From: Gemmatimonadaceae bacterium
Lineage (GTDB): Bacteria; Latescibacterota; UBA2968; UBA8231
Length of the DNA: 10,164 bases
Direction of reading: 5' to 3'
NCBI GenBank assembly: GCA_002726335.1
Contig: PBSR01000008.1
Span: 1-10,164, forward strand
Program-made: the position numbers and the translations under genes
Notes under the pieces: model-generated
What the model was told of the DNA's origin: nothing
The model's database searches: none
What the model saw: only the letters and a program-made list of their open reading frames with translations
In this document: positions 1-6,088 of the stretch, in pieces
How the letters are laid out: each line of letters starts with the position of its first letter
How positions within the stretch are numbered: the stretch's first letter is position 1

Positions 1-2
1 AC

Positions 3-53
3 GACACGATCAGCATCAACCGCTTCACGGCACGTCTGCAGCTGAAGTTCTGA
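3..53 (+). CDS. C-terminal end of a probable outer-membrane beta-barrel protein (5' partial)
   Basis: Only the last 16 codons and a TGA stop lie in the window; the readable tail ends INRFTARLQLKF. Hydrophobic residues (F, A, L, L, F) alternate with polar ones (T, R, Q, K) and the final residue is Phe. In Gram-negative outer-membrane proteins this pattern marks the last beta strand and the BAM recognition signal. The other two forward frames do not give such a pattern, and one of them hits a stop at 43-45. The family cannot be identified from 16 residues. A barrel-ending enzyme-like protein or a TonB-type porin would both fit. A long inverted repeat begins 15 nt after the stop. Confidence 0.5.
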   Translation, partial: DTISINRFTARLQLKF

Positions 54-68
54 CCCCTCCGCAGCAAC

Positions 69-127
69 CCTCTCGCATCGCGGTTCCGTCGATGGTAGCC
101 TATCATAGGCGGGACCCGATCGAGAGG
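69..127 (+). promoter_or_regulatory. Long imperfect inverted repeat in the gap before the glycosyltransferase gene
   Basis: The left arm 69-87 (CCTCTCG, c, ATCG, c, GGTTCC) pairs with the right arm 111-127 (GGGACC, CGAT, CGAGAGG). That gives 17 base pairs with two single-base bulges (C76, C81) and one G-U pair. Inside the loop, GCCTA (98-102) and TAGGC (106-110) form a second small stem. The right arm contains the purine stretch GAGAGG, the only Shine-Dalgarno-like sequence near the downstream TTG start, although its spacing of about 17 nt is long. No U-run follows the stem, so it is not a classical intrinsic terminator. It could end the upstream transcript, protect an mRNA end, or control translation of the next gene. 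Confidence 0.45.
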
Positions 128-144
128 ACGTTCCGATCAACCCG

Positions 145-1881
145 TTGACAGAATCAGACGCCGCCGACGCCCGTACGCGGGCACTCGTCTTCCTGCTGCT
201 CTGCGTTCTCGGGTTGGCCGCTTTCCACAACAGCCTCGACGTGCCCTTTCTGCACGACGACGAGGCGGCCATTGTCGACAATCCGCACATCCGCCAACTG
301 TGGCCTTTCGGCGCCGATGGTGACCAGGTACAGACCGCCGAGACGGGCCGACCCGTGGTGCGGCTGTCTCTGGCACTCAATTACGCCCTGGGGGAGCTGG
401 ACGTCACCGGCTACCACCTGTTCAACCTCGGTGTTCACGTTCTGTCCGCATGGGTCCTGTTCCGTCTGCTGCGGCGAACGCTGAGCCTGCCGTCGATCGG
501 CCTGTCACGTGGGCGCGCCGTCGAACTGGCGGCAATCAGTGCAGCGCTCTGGCTGGTGCATCCTCTGCAGGTGGATGCCGTCACCTACGTCATACAGCGC
601 ACCGAGCTGCTGATGGGACTGTTCTTCCTGCTGACGCTCTACGCGTCATCAGTGGCCTTCGACTCGCCACACCGGTTGATCTGGAGCTCGGTGGCGGTCC
701 TGTGCTGTGTCTGCGGCATGCTGAGCAAGGAGGCCATGGCCTCCGCACCCATCCTGGTGGGGCTTTATGACCGGGCCTACCTGAACCCCGACTGGCGCCA
801 GCTGATACGGCTTCGCTGGCGACTCTATGCCGCTCTGGCCGCCGGCTGGCTCCCCCTGGCCGCCATCGTACTGTCCGGTCCCCGCGACCAGACCGTGGGC
901 TTTGACCTGGGGCTGGCCTGGTGGCAGTACGGGGCCACCCAGCTGGAGATGATCACCCACTACCTGGCCCTCGTCTTCTGGCCGGCCGATTTCATCCTCG
1001 ACTACGGTCGATATGCGGGGCTCGACACGGCCGATCTCGCCGTCGCCGCCCTCGTGATCGGCATGCTCCTCGGCGCGACGCTGTGGGCCCTGCGCCATCG
1101 GCCCGATCTGGGCTTCCCGGGGGCGGCCTTCTTCCTGATCCTGGCGCCCAGCTCGAGTGTCATTCCCATCGTCACTGAGATCGGTGCTGAGCGCCGCATG
1201 CACCTGCCCCTGGCGGCGGTGGTCGTGGTCGTCGTGGTACTGCTCGACCATCTGTTGCCCTCCACGAGCCGACGTCGGGTACGACTCGCCTGCGCCGGTC
1301 TCGCCATCATCACCTTGCTGTCTGTCACCGTGGGCCGCAACGAGGTGTTCGTCAGCGACCTGACGATCTGGCGCGACACCGTCGCCAAGGTTCCCGACAA
1401 CTGCAGCGCCCGCAACAACCTCGGTCGTGCCTACTTCGACCGGGGTCAGCTGGATGAGGCCATTGCCGAATTCGCTGCCGCTGTACAGCTGCCGCACTGC
1501 GATGCGCAAGTGTACGGCAACCTCGGCAAGGCCCTGATCGAGATGGGGCAGGTGGAGCAGGCAGGCCGCTACTTCGAAGAGCTTCTGCGGGTCAGGCCTC
1601 ACTTCTGGCGGGCCCACGAGGGGCTGGGCATCGTCCATCTGCGTCAGCGGCGATGGGCCGAGGCGATCGCGGCATTCGAGCTCTGTGTCGACAACGGCTA
1701 TCACAGCGCCGATCTGTACACCAATCTCGGTATGGCCCTTTTCCAGCTCGACGAGCCGGCGGCGGCAGCACGGCAGATGCGACAGGCTCTGGCCCTCGAT
1801 CCGGAGCACACCATCGCCACCGAAAATCTGCGACTCATCGTCGGAGAGATGGGAGAAGCGGGAGAGCGGGTCGACGAATAG
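145..1881 (+). CDS. TMTC-like GT-C membrane glycosyltransferase with C-terminal TPR repeats
   Basis: A 578-residue polytopic membrane protein, probably transferring a sugar from a lipid carrier to a protein on the outer face of the inner membrane. Helix 1 (about residues 13-28) is followed by HDDE at 37-40, the acidic motif GT-C enzymes carry in their first periplasmic loop. HP...VDAV...QR (139-152), SKE (194-196) and ERRMHLP (349-355) correspond to conserved blocks of the TMTC O-mannosyltransferase family and bacterial relatives. Several more helices follow up to about residue 400, then four TPRs (about 421-556) likely bind a partner or acceptor. The TTG start is chosen because the frame is closed upstream at 106-108 and later starts would remove helix 1; no well-spaced Shine-Dalgarno is seen, so the start is uncertain. 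It converges on pdxT with only 28 bp between stops. Donor and acceptor are unknown. Confidence 0.85.
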   Translation: MTESDAADARTRALVFLLLCVLGLAAFHNSLDVPFLHDDEAAIVDNPHIRQLWPFGADGDQVQTAETGRPVVRLSLALNYALGELDVTGYHLFNLGVHVLSAWVLFRLLRRTLSLPSIGLSRGRAVELAAISAALWLVHPLQVDAVTYVIQRTELLMGLFFLLTLYASSVAFDSPHRLIWSSVAVLCCVCGMLSKEAMASAPILVGLYDRAYLNPDWRQLIRLRWRLYAALAAGWLPLAAIVLSGPRDQTVGFDLGLAWWQYGATQLEMITHYLALVFWPADFILDYGRYAGLDTADLAVAALVIGMLLGATLWALRHRPDLGFPGAAFFLILAPSSSVIPIVTEIGAERRMHLPLAAVVVVVVVLLDHLLPSTSRRRVRLACAGLAIITLLSVTVGRNEVFVSDLTIWRDTVAKVPDNCSARNNLGRAYFDRGQLDEAIAEFAAAVQLPHCDAQVYGNLGKALIEMGQVEQAGRYFEELLRVRPHFWRAHEGLGIVHLRQRRWAEAIAAFELCVDNGYHSADLYTNLGMALFQLDEPAAAARQMRQALALDPEHTIATENLRLIVGEMGEAGERVDE

Positions 1882-1909
1882 GTCCTGCGGAGGGGAGTCG
1901 GCCAGACAT

Positions 1910-2515
1910 CTACCGTGCGGCAAATACCATCCTGAGGAATAACTCGTGTACGGCCGATCCCGCACTCAGCTCCGGATGGAAGGTGCAGACCATGACGTTA
2001 CCCTGCCGGGCAACGACGGTGTCGCCGCGGCATACGCCCAACGTCTCGACGCCGTCGCCAACGCGGGTGATGCGAGGGGCGCGGATGAAGACCATCTCGA
2101 TCTCATTCTCGTCCTGATCCCCGTCCAGGCGGAAGGTTCCAGACCCCTCGAAGCTGTCCGCCTGACGGCCGTAGCTGTTGCGCTCGACGGTGATGTCGAT
2201 GAGGCCGAAGCTCTTCTGTGAGGGGTTGAGCACTTCACGAGCGAGCAGAATGGCACCGGCACATGTCCCCAAGACGGGGTGGCCGGCATCGATCCAGACC
2301 TGGAGGGGATCCCAGAAATCGAAAGCGTCCAGGAGCTTGATCAGCGTCGTGCTCTCGCCGCCAGGGATGACGAGGCCGTCCAGTTCCGCCAACTGCGAAA
2401 CCTTGCGGATCGGCCTGACTTCGACGCCCAGCCCTTCCATCGTCGCCGCGTGAGCGGCGAAATCCCCCTGCATCGCCAGCGTGCCGATCACAGGCCGCGT
2501 CCGTGCATCACTCAC
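1910..2515 (-). CDS. pdxT: Pyridoxal 5'-phosphate synthase glutaminase subunit PdxT
   Basis: A 201-residue class-I (triad) glutamine amidotransferase that hydrolyses glutamine and channels ammonia to PdxS in the cytoplasmic PLP synthase complex. Visible family signatures are MQGDF (15-19), the oxyanion-region PGGES (51-55), the nucleophile Cys85 in GTCAGAI, ERNSYGRQ (111-118), and the His180/Glu182 pair in FHPE. The catalytic triad is therefore complete and the length is normal for the family. The start is GTG at 2515, preceded by GGGAG at 2526-2530 with a 10-nt spacer. It lies downstream of pdxS on the same strand, but 126 bp of hairpin-rich DNA separates them instead of the usual close spacing. 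Confidence 0.97.
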   Translation of the reverse strand: MSDARTRPVIGTLAMQGDFAAHAATMEGLGVEVRPIRKVSQLAELDGLVIPGGESTTLIKLLDAFDFWDPLQVWIDAGHPVLGTCAGAILLAREVLNPSQKSFGLIDITVERNSYGRQADSFEGSGTFRLDGDQDENEIEMVFIRAPRITRVGDGVETLGVCRGDTVVARQGNVMVCTFHPELSAGSAVHELFLRMVFAAR

Positions 2516-2549
2516 CCGTACCTGGCTCCCTTTGTGGATTCCAAGAAAG

Positions 2550-2581
2550 AAGGAGACGCCCCGATGAAAGGACGTCTCCTT
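2550..2581 (-). terminator. Terminator-like hairpin between pdxS and pdxT
   Basis: AAGGAGACG (2550-2558) and CGTCTCCTT (2573-2581) form a perfect 9-bp stem with a 14-nt loop. Read on the minus strand, the stem is followed at once by CTTTCTTGG, a pyrimidine-rich stretch with several U residues. This resembles an intrinsic terminator placed after pdxS and before pdxT, which would lower pdxT expression relative to pdxS. The 3' arm (CUCCUU in RNA) could alternatively pair with the pdxT ribosome-binding region AAGGGAG (2526-2532) if one G is bulged. The arrangement could thus act as an attenuator or simply as a partial terminator. Confidence 0.5.
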
Positions 2582-2585
2582 GACT

Positions 2586-2626
2586 GCCTCCCGCCGTTGG
2601 CACCGAGCCGGGCGGCGACCGGAGGC
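2586..2626 (-). other. Intercistronic hairpin downstream of pdxS
   Basis: GCCTCC-CGCCG (2586-2596) pairs with CGGCG-ACC-GGAGGC (2613-2626), giving 6 bp plus 5 bp around a 3-nt bulge, with a 16-nt loop. It starts 16 nt after the pdxS stop codon and is followed by a second, terminator-like hairpin. No U-run follows this one. It may stabilise the pdxS mRNA end or be one arm of an alternative fold with the next hairpin. Confidence 0.4.
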
Positions 2627-2641
2627 TTGATCGAACTCCGC

Positions 2642-3544
2642 CTACCAGCCGCGGGTCTGCAGCTTCTCGCTCTCGTCGAGGGTACCCATCTCGATGCCGG
2701 GCATGGCCTCGCCCAGTTCCTCTGAGACCTGCACGAGGATGTCGGGGTCCTGGTAGTTCGTCGTGGCCTTGACGATGGCCAGGGCCCGATTCGCCGGGTC
2801 GCTCGACTTGAAGATGCCGGAGCCGACGAAGACGGATTCGGCACCCAGCTGCATCATGAGCGAGGCGTCTGCGGGCGTGGCGATGCCGCCGGCGGAGAAG
2901 TTGGGTACGGGCAGCCGACCGCTCTCGGCGATCATCCGCACGAGGTCGTACGGGGCCCCGAGGTCCCTTGCTTCGGTCATCAACTGTTCGGCACCCAGGG
3001 TCGTGAGGCGGCGCATGCCGTCCATCAGGGCACGCATGTGACGCACGGCCTCGACGATGTTGCCGGAGCCGGCTTCGCCCTTGGTGCGGATCATGGCGGC
3101 ACCCTCACCGATGCGGCGCAACGCCTCGCCGAGGTTGCGGCAGCCGCAGACAAAAGGCACGTCGAAGGCGAACTTGTCGACGTGGAACGCCTCATCAGCC
3201 GGGGTGAGGACCTCGCTTTCGTCGACGTAATCGACGCCGAGGGCCTGCAGAATCTGGGCTTCGGCGAAGTGGCCGATACGACATTTTGCCATCACCGGGA
3301 TCGACACTGTCTCCATGATCTCGCGCATCTTGCGCACCGGCGACATGCGGGCGACACCGCCTTCCTTGCGGATGTCGGAGGGGACGCGTTCCAGGGCCAT
3401 GACGGCCACGGCACCTGCGTCTTCGGCGATCCTGGCCTGGTCGGCGTCGGTGACGTCCATGATGACGCCACCTTTGAGCATTTCGGCGAGACCGGTCTTG
3501 AGTCGGGCAGTGCCGGAGGCGGACTGGCCGTTCTGGGGATCCAT
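2642..3544 (-). CDS. pdxS: Pyridoxal 5'-phosphate synthase lyase subunit PdxS
   Basis: A 300-residue TIM-barrel enzyme that condenses ribose 5-phosphate, glyceraldehyde 3-phosphate and PdxT-derived ammonia into PLP (the DXP-independent route). The key residues are present with a constant offset from the Bacillus protein: Asp30 in MDV, Lys87 in MAKCRIGH (Schiff base with the pentose), and Lys155 in [10 protein letters not shown], the second lysine that relays the intermediate. [14 protein letters not shown], the phosphate-binding region FVGSGIF and the typical acidic C-terminal tail follow. Length is normal. ATG at 3544 is preceded by GAGGAG with about 11 nt spacing. The leader carries two perfect 7-bp hairpins. 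Its partner pdxT lies downstream on the same strand. Confidence 0.98.
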   Translation of the reverse strand: MDPQNGQSASGTARLKTGLAEMLKGGVIMDVTDADQARIAEDAGAVAVMALERVPSDIRKEGGVARMSPVRKMREIMETVSIPVMAKCRIGHFAEAQILQALGVDYVDESEVLTPADEAFHVDKFAFDVPFVCGCRNLGEALRRIGEGAAMIRTKGEAGSGNIVEAVRHMRALMDGMRRLTTLGAEQLMTEARDLGAPYDLVRMIAESGRLPVPNFSAGGIATPADASLMMQLGAESVFVGSGIFKSSDPANRALAIVKATTNYQDPDILVQVSEELGEAMPGIEMGTLDESEKLQTRGW

Positions 3545-3566
3545 GTTCAGTTCTGCTCCTCGAAAC

Positions 3567-3586
3567 GGGCAGCGTCAGAGCTGCCC
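3567..3586 (-). promoter_or_regulatory. Leader hairpin just upstream of the pdxS ribosome-binding site
   Basis: GGGCAGC (3567-3573) and GCTGCCC (3580-3586) form a perfect 7-bp stem with a 6-nt loop. On the minus strand it ends 6 nt before the GAGGAG Shine-Dalgarno of pdxS. A competing stem, CCAGA (3585-3589) with TCTGG (3595-3599), shares two bases with it, so the two cannot form fully at once. Whether this is regulatory or only a stability element cannot be told from sequence. Confidence 0.35.
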
Positions 3587-3614
3587 AGAAAGGGTCTGGC
3601 CCGAAAAGGTACTG

Positions 3615-3641
3615 GGCACCCCGCACATTGGAAAGGGTGCC
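3615..3641 (-). terminator. Hairpin after the flippase stop, possible weak terminator
   Basis: GGCACCC (3615-3621) and GGGTGCC (3635-3641) make a perfect 7-bp stem with a 13-nt loop, beginning 15 nt after the flippase stop codon on the minus strand. A U-rich CCTTTTC follows only after 6 nt, so it is a poor intrinsic terminator by rule. It may mark the boundary between the flippase transcript and the pdxS leader. Confidence 0.35.
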
Positions 3642-3656
3642 GGCTGCAATGACTCA

Positions 3657-5117
3657 TCATGGCCCCGGATCGTCTGCTGTGCCTCGGGCACTGCGCACCA
3701 TTTCGGCAACACTGTCCCAGGCGAACAGGCGGATTGCGGCGAGCCAGGCGATGGCCGCTATACTCCCACCAGCGGCACAGGCCAACAACGGGGGCGTTGG
3801 CAGCCACGGTGACACAGCAAGCACTGTGACCCCCGTCGCCGCGGTGACCAGAGCGGGGCGCCAGAGAACGGCCAGGTAGGTGCCGAAGCCGATCGCCATG
3901 AGCCGATTGGCCAGATGCTGGGACAGGGCGAGGAACAGCACGGCGGTGAGGGCGATGACGGCGCATACACCCACCACACCGTGGGTGCCGCCCCACTTCA
4001 ACGCCGGGATGAGGATGATGAGACTGAAGATCGACCAGTAGAGAGCCCAATTGGCTCGGCCCTTGGCGAGGAACACCGAACCCACGGCGGCACCGACCGC
4101 CTTGATGATCGTCGCCAGTGCCAGCAATCGAAGCGGCCAGATCGCCGGTCCCATGTCGGCGTCGGCGAACAACGCCACGGGTTCAGCCAGTACGAACAGG
4201 GCTGCCAGCGCTGGCCAGTAGGCCAGGGCCACCGCCTGTACCGATCGCAGATAGGTGCGCCGCAGTAGTTCGTCGTCGTTACCGATGGCGGAGAACGTGG
4301 GAAAGAAGACCCGGGTGATGACGGTGGAGATGCGGACGAGGGGCATCAAGGTGAGTCGGTAGGCAAAGTCGTACACCGCAATGGCCGCCTCGCCAAGAGC
4401 AACATAGAGCACACCCTTGGCCAGGTTGCTGTTGACATAGTTGAGGCAACGCGAGCCGGTCAGGTTCAAGCCGAAGGTGAGGATGCGACGTACGGCATCC
4501 AGTCGGATCCGCGGAGAGGGCAACCAGCGTGCCATCCAAGCCAGGCCGACGAGCAGGGCGGCCTCACGAGCGACGGCACTGTGGACGGTGCTCATGACTC
4601 CGTAGCCGGCTGCCAGCAGGCCGAAGGCGGTAATCGCATGAAGGACAGAGGAGGCGATCTCCGCGGCGGCCATGGCCCGCCAGCGTAGATCTCGCTGCAG
4701 TCTGGCGCGAAACAGACCGGAAACGGCGGCAAAGGGGACGAGCAGTACCATACCGCGCAGAACCGGCTCGAACTTGGTGGGATCCTTTGGCGACAACAGG
4801 TCGGTTGCCGCCGACGCAGAAAGGATGATGATGCAGGTTGTGATGAGGCCGAAGACGAGGCAGATCCAGAAGGCGGCGTTGAAGTGCTCTTCGCCAGCGT
4901 CGCGGTCCTGTACCAGGGCACTGCCAAGGCCCAGGTCACACAACAGGGCCAGAAACATCACCACCATCAGTGACAACCCGAACTGTCCCATCTGCTCGAG
5001 CGTCAGAAAGCGGAAGAACACGAAGGTCGTCACGATCTGCAGACTGAAGGCAGATCCCGTCCAGAACACACCGCGAATGGTTCGGGTGGCCAGGGACTGA
5101 CTCTCGGGTACTGTCAT
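3657..5117 (-). CDS. Oligosaccharide/lipopolysaccharide flippase (Wzx-like, MOP superfamily)
   Basis: A 486-residue integral membrane protein with about 12-14 hydrophobic helices along its length and short basic loops, the build of the polysaccharide transporters (MOP superfamily, PST/Wzx branch). These move lipid-linked oligosaccharides across the inner membrane. Family-like features include the N-terminal GVFWTGSAFSLQ amphipathic start (16-27), LGLGSALVQ (62-70) after helix 2, and FFPTFSAI in the middle, where homologues have a similar VxxPxxS pattern. ATG at 5117 overlaps the stop of the upstream gene as ATGA, and no clear Shine-Dalgarno precedes it, so translation probably depends on coupling. 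The substrate is unknown; no glycosyltransferase cluster surrounds it, though a GT-C enzyme lies about 1.8 kb away. Confidence 0.9.
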   Translation of the reverse strand: MTVPESQSLATRTIRGVFWTGSAFSLQIVTTFVFFRFLTLEQMGQFGLSLMVVMFLALLCDLGLGSALVQDRDAGEEHFNAAFWICLVFGLITTCIIILSASAATDLLSPKDPTKFEPVLRGMVLLVPFAAVSGLFRARLQRDLRWRAMAAAEIASSVLHAITAFGLLAAGYGVMSTVHSAVAREAALLVGLAWMARWLPSPRIRLDAVRRILTFGLNLTGSRCLNYVNSNLAKGVLYVALGEAAIAVYDFAYRLTLMPLVRISTVITRVFFPTFSAIGNDDELLRRTYLRSVQAVALAYWPALAALFVLAEPVALFADADMGPAIWPLRLLALATIIKAVGAAVGSVFLAKGRANWALYWSIFSLIILIPALKWGGTHGVVGVCAVIALTAVLFLALSQHLANRLMAIGFGTYLAVLWRPALVTAATGVTVLAVSPWLPTPPLLACAAGGSIAAIAWLAAIRLFAWDSVAEMVRSARGTADDPGP

Positions 5118-5977
5118 CCCAGCAGGGAGCGAGTGTACTGCAGGTTGCGCAGGGAGTTGGATTCGAGGGGGCTCAGGGTCTCACCTCCGTCGACCATCGG
5201 TTCGACACCGTCAGGTTCAGTGGACGTGTGCGTCTCGATGACGACGAAGCCGGAGTAGTCATCGGCACGGAGAGCGCCAAACTGTCCTGTCCAGTCGACG
5301 ACACCGGTGTCCATCAGCGACCAGGCGTCGGTATCAGGATCGAAGTTCTTCAGATGTACATGGGTGACCAGATCGGCCAGGCTGCCGTACTCGGCCAGTG
5401 GATCGTCGGCGCCGGCGCGAGCCGAGTTGCCGGGATCCCAGCAGAGCGTCAGACCGTCGACACCCACGGCGCGGATCAGCGCGGCGGCTTCCGTACCCGT
5501 ATCCCCCCAACAGACGGCCTCGTTTTCGAGCACGAGATGACAGCCTGACCTCGAAGCGACATCACACATTCGCCCGAGCGTGTCGACGACGGCGGGCGGG
5601 AGTCTGCCCGAGCCATGCGGCTCATCCCCACGGCCCGTGCCGAAGATGGACACACGCTCCGTACCCCAGGTGCGGGCCCAGTCACAGGCACGAGGCAGGA
5701 GTTCGGCGATGCCCGACTCCACCTGGTGGTCCCCGACATCACACTTGAACAACCCCGGCGATACGCCGGAGACGGAAAGACCGGAATCGGCGACGATGTG
5801 GCCCACGTCTCTGAGGGCATCGTCGCTGACCCGGGGAAAACGGCCACCCGGCAGCGAGCGGACCTCTACCGCCTCCAGATTCCAACGCGCCGCCAGCAGC
5901 AGAGCTCGGGCCGGATCCTCGCGGCAGATCTCGTCGGCAAAGGTGGCGATTCTCACAGCGGCTGTGCCATCTGACAT
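5114..5977 (-). CDS. TIM-barrel sugar phosphate isomerase/epimerase-like protein
   Basis: A 287-residue protein of the xylose-isomerase-like TIM-barrel family (the AP-endonuclease-2/IolE/hexulose-phosphate isomerase group). Expected divalent-metal ligands are visible: Glu151 in LVLENE, Asp181 in CWDPGN, His208 in HVHLKNF (His206 is the alternative), and Glu248 in VVIETH. The second position often His in this family is Asn184, as also seen in some isomerases. The start at 5977 is chosen because the frame opens further upstream to 6184, but that extension runs into the divergent gene at 6089, has low-complexity Gly/Asp-rich sequence, and would give an overlong family member. No well-placed Shine-Dalgarno is seen. 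The stop overlaps the flippase start, implying a two-gene operon. The actual substrate cannot be inferred. Confidence 0.85.
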   Translation of the reverse strand: MSDGTAAVRIATFADEICREDPARALLLAARWNLEAVEVRSLPGGRFPRVSDDALRDVGHIVADSGLSVSGVSPGLFKCDVGDHQVESGIAELLPRACDWARTWGTERVSIFGTGRGDEPHGSGRLPPAVVDTLGRMCDVASRSGCHLVLENEAVCWGDTGTEAAALIRAVGVDGLTLCWDPGNSARAGADDPLAEYGSLADLVTHVHLKNFDPDTDAWSLMDTGVVDWTGQFGALRADDYSGFVVIETHTSTEPDGVEPMVDGGETLSPLESNSLRNLQYTRSLLG

Positions 5978-5985
5978 TCCTGTCG

Positions 5986-5991
5986 ATTGTA
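5986..5991 (-). promoter_or_regulatory. Candidate -10 element for the isomerase-flippase operon
   Basis: On the minus strand TACAAT matches five of six bases of the -10 consensus and lies 8 nt before the chosen ATG at 5977. A transcript from it would begin at or next to the start codon, which would explain the missing Shine-Dalgarno. No convincing -35 hexamer lies 16-18 bp upstream. The rest of the 111-bp divergent gap (5978-6088) shows no other clear signal apart from the ribosome-binding site of the rightward gene. Confidence 0.3.
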
Positions 5992-6078
5992 GGTACGCGG
6001 ATGATTCAATATCGTAGCCCTGTGCGCTGCGGGCCACCGCCCTGACCGGCGCACGAAAGACTGTCCAAGTACCCATCT

Positions 6079-6083
6079 GGAGG
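6079..6083 (+). promoter_or_regulatory. Ribosome-binding site deciding the CNNM gene start
   Basis: GGAGG followed by five bases (AAGTG) and ATG at 6089. A GTG at 6086 is in frame directly before this ATG, but it would leave a spacer of only 2 nt, so the ATG is preferred. Confidence 0.8.
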
Positions 6084-6088
6084 AAGTG

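Noticed and set aside
649..1965. A 438-codon open frame on the minus strand opposite the glycosyltransferase gene
   Set aside because: It lies antisense to a well-supported gene with clear motifs, has low-complexity Gly/Asp/Gln/His-rich sequence and no recognisable domain. Long antisense frames are expected in high-GC DNA.
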